From: Pseudomonas sp. HAR-UPW-AIA-41
GTDB taxonomy: Bacteria; Pseudomonadota; Gammaproteobacteria; Pseudomonadales; Pseudomonadaceae
Direction: 5' to 3'
DNA length: 61,694 nt
Assembly: GCF_002304225.1 (NCBI RefSeq)
Contig: NZ_NSLB01000010.1
Coordinates: 1-61,694, forward strand
The position numbers were made by a program, and so were the translations under genes. The notes beneath the pieces were generated by a model that saw only the letters and a list, made by a program, of their open reading frames with translations, was not told where the DNA came from and searched no databases. This document shows, piece by piece, positions 47,470 through 55,457 of the stretch. Within the stretch, counting starts at the first letter, position 1. Each line of letters starts with the position of its first letter.

Positions 47470-48483
47470 ATGTTGTCTGGCTTATTGTGTGGAATGCGGC
47501 GTGGAATGCTGCTGTCGCTGCTGATCGCCCTTGCCGGCTGTGCGCAAAATCCGGCGGGCCTGCCGCTGTGGCAGGAACGCCAGGCCACCCCGCCAAGCCT
47601 GCAGTATCTCGGGGTGGGCGGTTATCTGCTGCGCTGGCAGGACGAAGCCCTGCTGTTCGCCCCCTCGTTCAGCAACCCCGCCACCCTGGGCCAGCCCCCA
47701 CTGCTGGTGCAGGCCGACAACGCCAAGATCGACCAGCTGATGCCCAGAGCCGATGACGTCAGCATGCTGCTGGTCGGCCATGCCCACTATGACCATCTGA
47801 TGGACGTGCCGCGCATCCTCGAAAAACATGCGCCCAAGGCCAAGGTGTATGGCTCCAAGACCATGGGCCACATCATGGCGGCCGTGCTGCCGCGCGAGCG
47901 CATTGTCGATGCCGAGCGCGTGATGGCCGATGGCGCCACGCCGGGTCAGTGGTTCTATTCGCCGGAAAAGCGCATCCGCGCCATGCCGATCAGGAGCATG
48001 CATGCGCCGCACATCTTCGGCATCAAGTTCCTCGGCGGCAGCTATGACCAGGACCTGATCGCACTGCCCAAGTCGGTGTGGGCATGGAAGGAGGGCCAGA
48101 CCCTGTCCTGGCTGGTCGACCTGCTCGATGAACAGGGACGCCCGGTCTATCGCCTGCACTATCAGGATTCGGCCAGCACACCGCCACAGGGTCTGCCGCC
48201 ACAACTGGATGACACCAAGGCGGTGGACGTGGCCATCCTCTGCGTCGGCTCCTGGCAGCAGGTGCCGGCCTACCCGGATGTACTGCTCAAGCGCCTGCAG
48301 CCGCGCCTGGCCATTCTCGGTCACTGGGAAGATTTCTTCGGCAATGATCCGCGCCAGCCCCAGGGCCTGCGCCTGCAGGACATCCAGGGCATGGTGCGGA
48401 CCACCCGCGCCAATCTGCCGGCCGATGGAGAGCTGAAACTGCCCGTGCCATTCGCCCAGATAGCCCTGCCCGAACCACGCTGA
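47470..48483 (+). CDS. Metallo-beta-lactamase-fold lipoprotein
   Basis: A 337-residue lipoprotein: MLSGLLCGMRRGMLLSLLIA followed by lipobox LAGC at ~23-26. The MBL metal motif is LLVGHAHYDHLMDVP near residue 105 (HxHxDH), with further ligands in MHAPH and LGHWEDFF. AAAGGA stands seven bases before the ATG at 47470. The family includes phosphodiesterases, N-acyl-PE hydrolase-like enzymes and L-ascorbate-6-P lactonases; the substrate is unknown. It is divergent from TrhP. Confidence 0.85.
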   Translation: MLSGLLCGMRRGMLLSLLIALAGCAQNPAGLPLWQERQATPPSLQYLGVGGYLLRWQDEALLFAPSFSNPATLGQPPLLVQADNAKIDQLMPRADDVSMLLVGHAHYDHLMDVPRILEKHAPKAKVYGSKTMGHIMAAVLPRERIVDAERVMADGATPGQWFYSPEKRIRAMPIRSMHAPHIFGIKFLGGSYDQDLIALPKSVWAWKEGQTLSWLVDLLDEQGRPVYRLHYQDSASTPPQGLPPQLDDTKAVDVAILCVGSWQQVPAYPDVLLKRLQPRLAILGHWEDFFGNDPRQPQGLRLQDIQGMVRTTRANLPADGELKLPVPFAQIALPEPR

Positions 48484-48545
48484 AGCGTCTTGCCCGTGGC
48501 GATGGCGCCGGCTACTGTCGCGCCATCGCCACGGACGAGCCCACC

Positions 48546-49808
48546 ATGCCCAACGCCGCACGCCCCGCCAACGCCACCCTGATCCTGCTGGCTGCGCTGT
48601 ATTGCGCCCAGGGCCTGCCTTCCGGGCTGATCGCTCACTCGCTGCCCAGCCTGCTGCGCCAGCAGGGCGTCGACCTGGTCTGGATCGGCCTGCTCAAGCT
48701 GCTCGCCCTGCCCTGGCTGCTCAAGGTGCTGTGGGCGCCCTGGGTCGACCGCATGGCCTCGCCCCGTCTGGGCCATCACCGTGGCTGGATTCTGCCGCTG
48801 CAGGGTCTGGTGGTACTGTGTCTGGCCGGCCTGGCCCTGCTCGATCCGGCCGAGCTGTTCAGCAGCCAGTTCGTCCTGCTGCTCGGCGTGCTGCTGGTGG
48901 TGAACCTTGCCGCCGCCACTCAGGACGTCGCCACCGACGGTCTCACTGTGCGTCTGCTGCCCGAACGCTGGCGCGGCCTGGGCAACAGCCTGCAGGTGGG
49001 CGGCTACAAGGTTGGCATGCTGCTCAGTGGCAGCGGCCTGCTGCTGGTGGCCGACAGCCTTGGCTGGAACCTCAGCCTGGCGCTGCTGGCGCTGATCCTC
49101 GCCGCCCTCACCCTGCCCATCTGGCGCTTCGACGAACGCACGCAACTGCCCTTCCAGCCCGCCCGGGCCGAGCAGGCATTGGGCCCTCGCCTGCTGCTGG
49201 CCCACTACCGCGGCCTGCTGGCGCAGCCGGGTATGCTCGCCTGGCTGGCGGTTGTGCTGACCTTCAAGCTCGGTGATGCGCTGGGCTCGCCGATGATCAA
49301 GCCGATGCTGGTGGATCACGGCTGGAGCAATGCCGAACTCGGCCAGCTGACCCTGATCAGCAGCATCGCCGGCATCGGCGGCGCCCTGCTCGGCGGCCTG
49401 CTCTATGCGCGCCTCGGCGCCCTGAAATCGCTGCTGCTGTTCGGCACTCTGCAGGCCGCCGGCATCTGCAGCCTGGCCGTGCTGGCCAGCCACGGCGCCA
49501 GCGCCTGGGTGGTGTATCCCCTCGCGCTGTTCGAACAGGTGGCCGACGGCATGTCCACCGTCGCCCTGTTTGCCGTGATGATGCGTCAGTGCCGCGCCGA
49601 GCACGAAGGCGCCGACTTCACCCTGCAGGCCAGCGCCCAGCTCATCCTCGCCGGTCTGGTCGGCGCCAGCAGTGGCCTGCTGGCCAAATGGTTCGGCTAC
49701 CAGAGCCTGTTTATCGGCGCCGGCGTGCTCGGGGTAATGGTGCTGGGCGTGGTGATCTACTACTTCGTACTGGTCCAGCCACGGCATGAGCAACCGGCAG
49801 CGGGCTGA
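48546..49808 (+). CDS. MFS transporter, AmpG/FptX-like
   Basis: A 420-residue 12-helix transporter. The N-terminal stretch LYCAQGLPSGLIAHSLPSLL and WLLKVLWAPWVDRM is typical of the AmpG (muropeptide) / RhtX-FptX (siderophore) branch, and AAATQDVATDGLTVRLLPE is the helix-4 signature. It lies 62 bases after the MBL lipoprotein gene and may be co-transcribed. Without peptidoglycan or siderophore genes nearby the substrate cannot be named. Confidence 0.87.
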   Translation: MPNAARPANATLILLAALYCAQGLPSGLIAHSLPSLLRQQGVDLVWIGLLKLLALPWLLKVLWAPWVDRMASPRLGHHRGWILPLQGLVVLCLAGLALLDPAELFSSQFVLLLGVLLVVNLAAATQDVATDGLTVRLLPERWRGLGNSLQVGGYKVGMLLSGSGLLLVADSLGWNLSLALLALILAALTLPIWRFDERTQLPFQPARAEQALGPRLLLAHYRGLLAQPGMLAWLAVVLTFKLGDALGSPMIKPMLVDHGWSNAELGQLTLISSIAGIGGALLGGLLYARLGALKSLLLFGTLQAAGICSLAVLASHGASAWVVYPLALFEQVADGMSTVALFAVMMRQCRAEHEGADFTLQASAQLILAGLVGASSGLLAKWFGYQSLFIGAGVLGVMVLGVVIYYFVLVQPRHEQPAAG

Positions 49809-49829
49809 GCTGTACGGCGCTCAGCGAAC

Positions 49830-49871
49830 CGTAGGTTGGGTTGAGGAGCAAGGGGACGAAGCCCAACGAAA
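49830..49871. repeat. REP-like repeat of another class
   Basis: GTAGGTTGGGTTGAGGAGC...GAAGCCCAAC forms a stem with TTGGGTT / AGCCCAA between the convergent MFS and histidine-kinase genes. It is the GTAGG(G/T)TGGGTTG-type Pseudomonas repeat. Confidence 0.55.
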
Positions 49872-49882
49872 GATGCGCAGAC

Positions 49883-50575
49883 TCAGGGCAGGTAGAGTCG
49901 AAACTCGCCGCCGCCCAGCGGGCCGCCGTTGCTGATCTCGATATGCCCGCGTACGCCATTGCGCTCGTGCAGCTCGGCGATACGGCCGGAGAAATACAGA
50001 CCTAGCCCGGTGCTGCCGGTGCTGTGGTTGATGCCCAGTACATAGTCGGACTGCTTGGCCAGCATGGCCTCGGGGTAACCCTCACCGTCGTCGCAGACCG
50101 ACAGCACCAGCGTGCCCTGCTCCTCCCAGGCGCGCAGCAGCAGTTGCCGGCGGGCATAACGGATCGAGTTGGTAATGATGTTGGCCACCACCGAGCCGAT
50201 CAGGTTGTGGTCGAACACGCCCATCAGGCCGAACTCCTCTACCTCGCAACGGGCCTCGATATGACGGCTCTGCAGCACCTCGAAATGCCGCGCCAGCTGC
50301 TCCTCGAGAAAATCTTCTACCTCCAGGTAGGCCGGCTGCAGCGGCAGCTGATTAACGCCCAGTTTGTAAAGGCCGAGCAGCTGCACCAGCATGCCGTTGA
50401 GACGGGCGAACTCATACTCGATCACCCCATGTTCGCGGGTGTGCAGCAGAGCCTCAGGCATCTGCCGGATCCACTGATTATGGGTCTGGGTCAGCATCGC
50501 CAGAGAGTTCTTCATGTCGTGCACGGTGGAGGCGATCACCGTGGAGAAATCCAGCCCCTCGCGTGACCCGCTCAT
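49883..50575 (-). CDS. Soluble histidine kinase
   Basis: A 230-residue kinase consisting of a DHp helix (TVHDMKNSLAMLTQT, phospho-accepting His near residue 18) and an HATPase domain with N box NIITNSIRYARR, G1 DDGEGYPEA and G2 STGLGLYFSG. There is no transmembrane or sensor domain, so its input must come from a partner. The start overlaps the stop of the response regulator-TPR gene (ATGA), so the two are made together and probably work as a pair. Confidence 0.9.
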   Translation of the reverse strand: MSGSREGLDFSTVIASTVHDMKNSLAMLTQTHNQWIRQMPEALLHTREHGVIEYEFARLNGMLVQLLGLYKLGVNQLPLQPAYLEVEDFLEEQLARHFEVLQSRHIEARCEVEEFGLMGVFDHNLIGSVVANIITNSIRYARRQLLLRAWEEQGTLVLSVCDDGEGYPEAMLAKQSDYVLGINHSTGSTGLGLYFSGRIAELHERNGVRGHIEISNGGPLGGGEFRLYLP

Positions 50576-52176
50576 GCGCCAAATGCCCGCTGACGAAGCT
50601 GCTGATAACGCTCCTGGCGTGGGTCGCTGTCGGGAATCATGCGCACGGCGTCCAGACAGGCGCGACACTCGCCAAGCAATGCCTCATCACTTTGACCGGT
50701 GGCCAAACGCAGCAATGACTGAGCGGTATTGAGGGCAATACTGATGTTCTTGGGCTGTAGCGCCAGCGCCCGGCGGAACAGCATCAGCGCCTCGTCATGC
50801 TGGCCCTGCTGATAACAGCGCACACCCTGCCGATTGAGTTCTACCGCCTCCTTACCACCACCTAGAATGGCCGGATCACTGGTTTGTCCGGCGACCTTCT
50901 GCAACACAACAGGATCATCGCCGTAGATTTCCACGCAACTCTTCAACAGTTCGTCGCCAGCACCCGGCTGACCCAGTTCACGTAGCTGTCCAGCCACCTG
51001 CAGAGCCACATCGGCCGAGAAGAACTGCGGCAGGTCAGCCATGCGCGCCACGGCCTCCTCGGTGAGCTTTTTCGCCTGTGCTGCATCACCAGACTTCACC
51101 AGGCTCTGAGCATGGGCCAGACGAGCACGAACCTGTACGGCCGGATTGTCGCTGTAGCTCTTTTCCAGCTCGCCGAGAGTCTGACCGATCTCCAACTGCA
51201 CGCGCTTATCCAGGCTGCCATCACCCGCCTGGGCGGTCAGCGCCTGACTGAGTCCGAGGTAGTTCTCCGGGTTCTTGAAGCGCGAGGTGCGGCCCTGTTC
51301 GACGGCATGTCGATACGCCTTGGAGGCTACGTCAAAATCGGCGTTATCCATCGCTAACTTGCCCAGTTGCATCTGCCGGCGAATGGCCATGGGCGATAGT
51401 TTTACCGCCTCCTCCAACAGCTGTTGCGCTCGCTTGCCGTCACCCAGGGCTTCCAGCACGGCCGCCAACCCGTCGTAGAGACCGGGCAGCATGGCAAAAA
51501 GCTCCAGTCCTTTCTCATAAACCTGGCGTGCACGCTGGAACTGATGACGACTGTGCAACAAGCTGCCCAGAGCCATGAAGGCCCAGGGCAGTGGCCGGTC
51601 GGCAAGCAATTGGGTCAGCAGTTGCTCCAGCTCGTCATGCCGCCCCAGCTCACGGAGTGCTCCGGCCTTGTAACGCTGGCACAGGGGGCCATAGCGTTTA
51701 TCCTGACGGCTCAGCTCGTCGCAAGCGGTCAACACTGTGAGATAGTCGGCCTTGTCCAGTGCTTGCAGGACAGGCTTCAGCGCGGTCTTGCGCTCAATCA
51801 GCTTTTCCAGCCGCTGAAGCAAGCTGGCGCGATTGAACGGCTTGGTCAGGTAGGCGTCCGGCTCATGCTCCAAAGCACTGAGCACCATGGCATGACTACT
51901 CTCGGCAGTCACCATAATGAAAATGCACTGGTGGCTGATCAGTTTGCCGGCAATCAGCTCCTCCAACACCTGCTGGCCATTCTTGCCGGCCCCCAGGTTG
52001 TAGTCGTGAAGGATGATGTCGTAGCGCTTGTGCCGACACATCGCCAGGGTATCTTCGCCACGATCGGCGGTATCCACGTCCTTGGCGCCGAGGTCTCGCA
52101 ACATGCTCTTGAGCGATGTGCGGAAATCGGAGAAGTCGTCGACGATCAGAAAACGGGTACGACTGTAATCCAGCAT
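50572..52176 (-). CDS. Response regulator with TPR output region
   Basis: A 534-residue protein. The receiver domain (1-125) has LIVDDFSDFRTSL, phospho-Asp in YDIILHDYNLG near residue 55, MVTAESS and YLTKPF. It is followed by about 400 residues of TPR-like repeats, for example ARQVYEKGLELFAMLPGLYD and HDEALMLFRRALALQPKN. There is no DNA-binding domain, so phosphorylation probably changes protein-protein contacts. AGGAG precedes the ATG at 52174-52176. It is translationally coupled to the soluble histidine kinase. Confidence 0.9.
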   Translation of the reverse strand: MLDYSRTRFLIVDDFSDFRTSLKSMLRDLGAKDVDTADRGEDTLAMCRHKRYDIILHDYNLGAGKNGQQVLEELIAGKLISHQCIFIMVTAESSHAMVLSALEHEPDAYLTKPFNRASLLQRLEKLIERKTALKPVLQALDKADYLTVLTACDELSRQDKRYGPLCQRYKAGALRELGRHDELEQLLTQLLADRPLPWAFMALGSLLHSRHQFQRARQVYEKGLELFAMLPGLYDGLAAVLEALGDGKRAQQLLEEAVKLSPMAIRRQMQLGKLAMDNADFDVASKAYRHAVEQGRTSRFKNPENYLGLSQALTAQAGDGSLDKRVQLEIGQTLGELEKSYSDNPAVQVRARLAHAQSLVKSGDAAQAKKLTEEAVARMADLPQFFSADVALQVAGQLRELGQPGAGDELLKSCVEIYGDDPVVLQKVAGQTSDPAILGGGKEAVELNRQGVRCYQQGQHDEALMLFRRALALQPKNISIALNTAQSLLRLATGQSDEALLGECRACLDAVRMIPDSDPRQERYQQLRQRAFGA

Positions 52177-52247
52177 CGGGCAGCTCCTGGCGCGGCGCAA
52201 AGAACACGCCTGAGTGTAGTTACCCCTCGTCAGGCTGCCCGTTAGAG

Positions 52248-52910
52248 TCAGCGCGCCGGGCGCTCACCCGCCTCCAGATCCAGCAGGTTGAGTAGGAACT
52301 TGCCGAAGTAGGACAGGTCCGCCTCAATGGCGGCGCGGGCTCCTGCGGGCTCGCCGCGCTCAATGGCAGCCAGACAGTCCTCATGGAAATCGTTGAGGCG
52401 TAACGACAGATCAGCCTCGGTAAACAGGCGGTTGAAGAAGGGCCCGACCTGCAGCCACAGCGACTCAATGAGGCGCAGCAGTACCGGGTTGGCGCAGGCC
52501 TTGTAGAGCGTCAGGTGGAACTGGCTGTTGTGTGCGAGGTAACCCTGCACGTCACGCTGCTCCAGCGCACGCTCCATCTCGGCCACACAGTCGCGCAGGA
52601 CATCCTGCTCACTGGTGCTCAGGCGCCGTGCGCCCTCTTCCGCCGCCAGGCCCTCCAGGCTCAGGCGCACCTGGAACAACTGCTGGAAACGCTCACGTGT
52701 CATCGCCGGCACGCGCACCGAGCGCTGCTGCTCACCCTCGAGCGCGCCCTCGGCCACCAGGCGCTGTAGTGCGGCACGCACCGGCATCGGGCTGGTCCCC
52801 CAGGCGGCTGCCAGATCACGGATTTTAAGTCGTTCGCCGGGCTTGAATGTGCCCGCCAGCAAAGCGGCGCGCAGGTTCTGGTACAACTGTTCCTGCAGGT
52901 TGTCGGCCAT
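52248..52910 (-). CDS. GntR-family regulator, FCD type
   Basis: A 220-residue regulator. The GntR winged helix (~5-72) includes RDLAAAWGTSPMPVRAALQR, and the FCD helical ligand domain (~78-215) includes LEGLAAEEGARRLSTSEQ, NSQFHLTLYKACANP and the late HEDCLAAIERG with metal-site histidines. Two TGTGATCACA palindromes in the divergent promoter 1 kb away are the obvious targets. It probably represses the SDR / aminotransferase / ligase genes in response to an organic acid or amino acid. Confidence 0.9.
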   Translation of the reverse strand: MADNLQEQLYQNLRAALLAGTFKPGERLKIRDLAAAWGTSPMPVRAALQRLVAEGALEGEQQRSVRVPAMTRERFQQLFQVRLSLEGLAAEEGARRLSTSEQDVLRDCVAEMERALEQRDVQGYLAHNSQFHLTLYKACANPVLLRLIESLWLQVGPFFNRLFTEADLSLRLNDFHEDCLAAIERGEPAGARAAIEADLSYFGKFLLNLLDLEAGERPAR

Positions 52911-52969
52911 GGATCAGCGCTCCCGTGGCGGTGCAGGCAGTTGGGAAAGGGTCAGCAAACAATCGCGCA

Positions 52970-53112
52970 TAAGGCTCTCCAAGTTAGGTCTGAATCTGAG
53001 CGAGCGAGCTAGAGCTGGGCAAGGCGAAAACGGGCGAGGACGCGGAGTTTACAAGGTGTAAATGAGCAGTCCGAGCCCGTTTTCAACGCAGACCGGCCGA
53101 CGCGCAGCCGCT
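52970..53112. mobile_element. MITE-like element, degraded copy
   Basis: This is related to 34581-34725 in opposite orientation. Shared blocks include GCGAGCTAGAG, GCGGAGTTTAC, GTAAATGAGCAGTC and GGCCGACGCGCAG. The outer ends are less conserved. It fills the gap between the GntR and SDR genes and abuts the SDR stop. Confidence 0.65.
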
Positions 53113-53894
53113 CAGCAGGGGGCTTTGTTTTCGATCAGGCAATTACCGCCGTCGACCACCAACACCTCGCCGGTGATGTAGCTCGACTCGGGCGAGGCCA
53201 GGAAGGCCACCGCGGCAGCCACCTCCTCGGGGCGCCCGGCACGGCCGATGGGCGTGTACTCGGCGGCATGCCGCTCTTCATCGGTGCTGGAGCCGGTGGC
53301 GATCCAGCCCGGCGCCACGCTGTTGACCGTGATGCCCTGCTTGGCCACTTCCAGAGCCAATCCCATGCTCATGCCGAGCATGGCCGCCTTGGCCGCGCTG
53401 TAGGCCGATTCGCCGATATTGCTGCCGCGGGTGCCGGTGGTGGAACTGATGTTGACGATGCGCCCGTAACCACGCGCCTGCATGCCCGGTAACACGGCGC
53501 GGGTGAGCAGGAAAGCCGTGGTCAGGTTGCGCGCGATCGACAGGTTCCAGGTCAGCAGGTCCATGTCCGCCAGTTCGGCGAAGGGTTCCGGGCTGCCCTG
53601 CATGGCCATGCCGGCGTTATTCACCAGTACATCGATACGTCCCCACAGAGCTTCGGCCCAGACCGCCAGCTCACGGACCTGTACCTCGTCAGTGAGATCA
53701 GCCGCACGGCCCTCTACCTCAAAGCCCTCGGCACGCAGTTCGGCCACCCGCTCATGGATGCGCGCACTACTGGCGCTGATCACCAGCCGGGCGCCGGCCT
53801 GGCCCAGGCGCCTGGCAATAGCTATACCGATACCGTCCGCGGCGCCAGCGCCGCTCACCAGGGCGACCCGTCCCTGCCATACTGAATGCGACAT
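53112..53894 (-). CDS. Short-chain dehydrogenase/reductase
   Basis: A 260-residue classical [23 protein letters not shown] is the nucleotide loop, NNAG lies near residue 91, the catalytic Ser is in VNISSTTG, Y-x3-K is in [11 protein letters not shown], and [12 protein letters not shown] ends it. It probably oxidises or reduces a hydroxyl/keto substrate with NAD(P). It is divergent from the aminotransferase gene across a promoter with two GntR-type palindromes; the first lies 10 bases before its ATG, so binding would block transcription or translation start. Confidence 0.92.
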   Translation of the reverse strand: MSHSVWQGRVALVSGAGAADGIGIAIARRLGQAGARLVISASSARIHERVAELRAEGFEVEGRAADLTDEVQVRELAVWAEALWGRIDVLVNNAGMAMQGSPEPFAELADMDLLTWNLSIARNLTTAFLLTRAVLPGMQARGYGRIVNISSTTGTRGSNIGESAYSAAKAAMLGMSMGLALEVAKQGITVNSVAPGWIATGSSTDEERHAAEYTPIGRAGRPEEVAAAVAFLASPESSYITGEVLVVDGGNCLIENKAPC

Positions 53895-53903
53895 GAAAAC
53901 CTC

Positions 53904-53981
53904 TTTGTGATCACAAATATGGGCATAGGCTAGCCTAAAACCCTTCATCTCACACCTATTGACATAAATGTGATCACAAAT
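53904..53981. promoter_or_regulatory. Two GntR-type operators
   Basis: TTTGTGATCACAAA (53904-53917) and ATGTGATCACAAAT (53968-53981) share the perfect core TGTGATCACA, with centres 63 bases apart, close to six helical turns. They sit in the divergent SDR/aminotransferase promoter. The adjacent GntR-FCD protein is the likely ligand-responsive binder. Confidence 0.78.
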
Positions 53982-54017
53982 GCAGGATGTGCGGAAATCC
54001 GAACGAGGTGTTCAACA

Positions 54018-55409
54018 ATGACTGCCAGTGGTATCAGCCAAGCCGCCGTGGAAACCTTTGCCGCCCGTGAGCGTGCCCGTTTCCTCGAGCGCAATCCGAA
54101 GTCCGTCGCCCTTGCCGAGCGCGCGCGCAATTCCCTGTACGCCGGCGTGCCGATGCACTGGATGGCCGACTGGTCGACCCCCTGCCCGCTGTTCGTCGAG
54201 CGCGCCAAGGGTGCGCGTTTCTATGACGTCGACGGCCACGAATACATCGACTTCTGCCTGGGCGACACCGGCACCATGTTCGGCCACTCGCCGGACCCGG
54301 TGGCCAAGGCCATCGCTGAGCAGGCCAACAATGGCCTGACCACCATGCTGCCGGGCGAAGACGCCGTGGTCTGCGGCGAGCTGCTGGCCGAGCGCTTCGG
54401 CCTGCCGTTCTGGCAGGTCACCGCCACCGCCACCGACTCCAACCGCTACGTGCTGCGCTGGGCCCGTGCCGTGACCGGCAAGAAAACCCTGCTGGTGTTC
54501 GACGGCTGCTACCACGGCACAGTCGACGACGTGATGGTGCGCTACCGCGACGGCGAAACCGTACACCGCTCCGGCCTGGTCGGCCAGGCCTATGACCTGA
54601 CCCAGTACAGCCGCTCGATTCCGTTCAACGACGTCGAGGCGCTGGAAGCCACGCTGGCCAAGGGCGACGTCTGTGCCCTGCTGTGCGAGCCGGCCATGAC
54701 CAACATAGGCATGGTCCTGCCCGACCCGGGCTTCATGCAGAAGTGCCGCGAGCTGACCCGCAAGTACGGCAGCCTGCTGATCATCGACGAGACCCACACC
54801 ATCTCCACCAATATCGGTGGCTGCACCAAGCTGTGGAACCTCGACCCGGACTTCTTCGTGGTCGGCAAGCCGATCGCCGGCGGCGTGCCCTGCGGCATCT
54901 TCGGCTGCAGCGCCGAGATGGCCGAGAAAATGCTAGCCTCGCGCAAGCAGGCCCAGGAAGACAGCCATGGCCACGGCCACAGCGGCATGGGTACCACCCT
55001 GTCGGCCAACGCCCTGGCCATGCACTGCATGCGCGCCAACCTGGAACAGGTGATGACCCAGGCGGCCTACGACCACATGCTGCCGCTGGCCAAGCGTCTG
55101 GCCGATGGCTTCCGCAGCCTGATCGCCAAGCACGACCTGAAGTGGTCGGTGACCGAGCTGGGCGCGCGCAGCGAATTCCAGTTCTGCCCGGTATCGCCAC
55201 GCACCGGCGCCGAAGCCGAGGCCGCCTTCCACGATGAGCTGCAGATGGCCATCCACCTGTACCTGATCAACCGCGGCATCCTGATCACCCCGTTCCACAA
55301 CATGACCCTGTGCTGCCCGAGCACCACGGCGGAGGATGTGGACAAGCTGATCAGCATGCTGGACCAGGCCATCACCGAGCTGCTGGCCATTCCCGGCGCG
55401 CGCGAATAA
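54018..55409 (+). CDS. Class III PLP aminotransferase (GSA-aminomutase-like)
   Basis: A 463-residue aminotransferase of fold type I, subgroup III, resembling glutamate-1-semialdehyde aminomutase. Visible are YDVDGHEYIDFCLGDTG, VFDGCYHGTVDD, the aspartate of LLIIDETHT and the PLP lysine in FFVVGKPIAGGVPCG. GAGG stands before the ATG at 54018. The true hemL is normally elsewhere and lacks such catabolic neighbours, so this is probably an amine or amino-acid transaminase. It is followed by a glutamine-synthetase-like ligase. Confidence 0.9.
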   Translation: MTASGISQAAVETFAARERARFLERNPKSVALAERARNSLYAGVPMHWMADWSTPCPLFVERAKGARFYDVDGHEYIDFCLGDTGTMFGHSPDPVAKAIAEQANNGLTTMLPGEDAVVCGELLAERFGLPFWQVTATATDSNRYVLRWARAVTGKKTLLVFDGCYHGTVDDVMVRYRDGETVHRSGLVGQAYDLTQYSRSIPFNDVEALEATLAKGDVCALLCEPAMTNIGMVLPDPGFMQKCRELTRKYGSLLIIDETHTISTNIGGCTKLWNLDPDFFVVGKPIAGGVPCGIFGCSAEMAEKMLASRKQAQEDSHGHGHSGMGTTLSANALAMHCMRANLEQVMTQAAYDHMLPLAKRLADGFRSLIAKHDLKWSVTELGARSEFQFCPVSPRTGAEAEAAFHDELQMAIHLYLINRGILITPFHNMTLCCPSTTAEDVDKLISMLDQAITELLAIPGARE

Positions 55410-55419
55410 TCCGAACAGT

Positions 55420-55443
55420 CCCTGCCCCTCCGGGGGCAGGGAG
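55420..55443 (+). other. Intercistronic stem-loop
   Basis: TCCCTGCCCC and GGGGCAGGGA pair perfectly across a four-base loop between the aminotransferase and ligase genes, with no T-run afterwards. It may protect or process the upstream mRNA, or cause partial termination. Confidence 0.55.
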
Positions 55444-55457
55444 AATCAAAGGACACC

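Noticed and set aside
54018..55409. Reading the aminotransferase as HemL (glutamate-1-semialdehyde aminomutase)
   Set aside because: It is catabolic by context: it sits with an SDR, a GS-like ligase and a GntR operator, not with tetrapyrrole genes.
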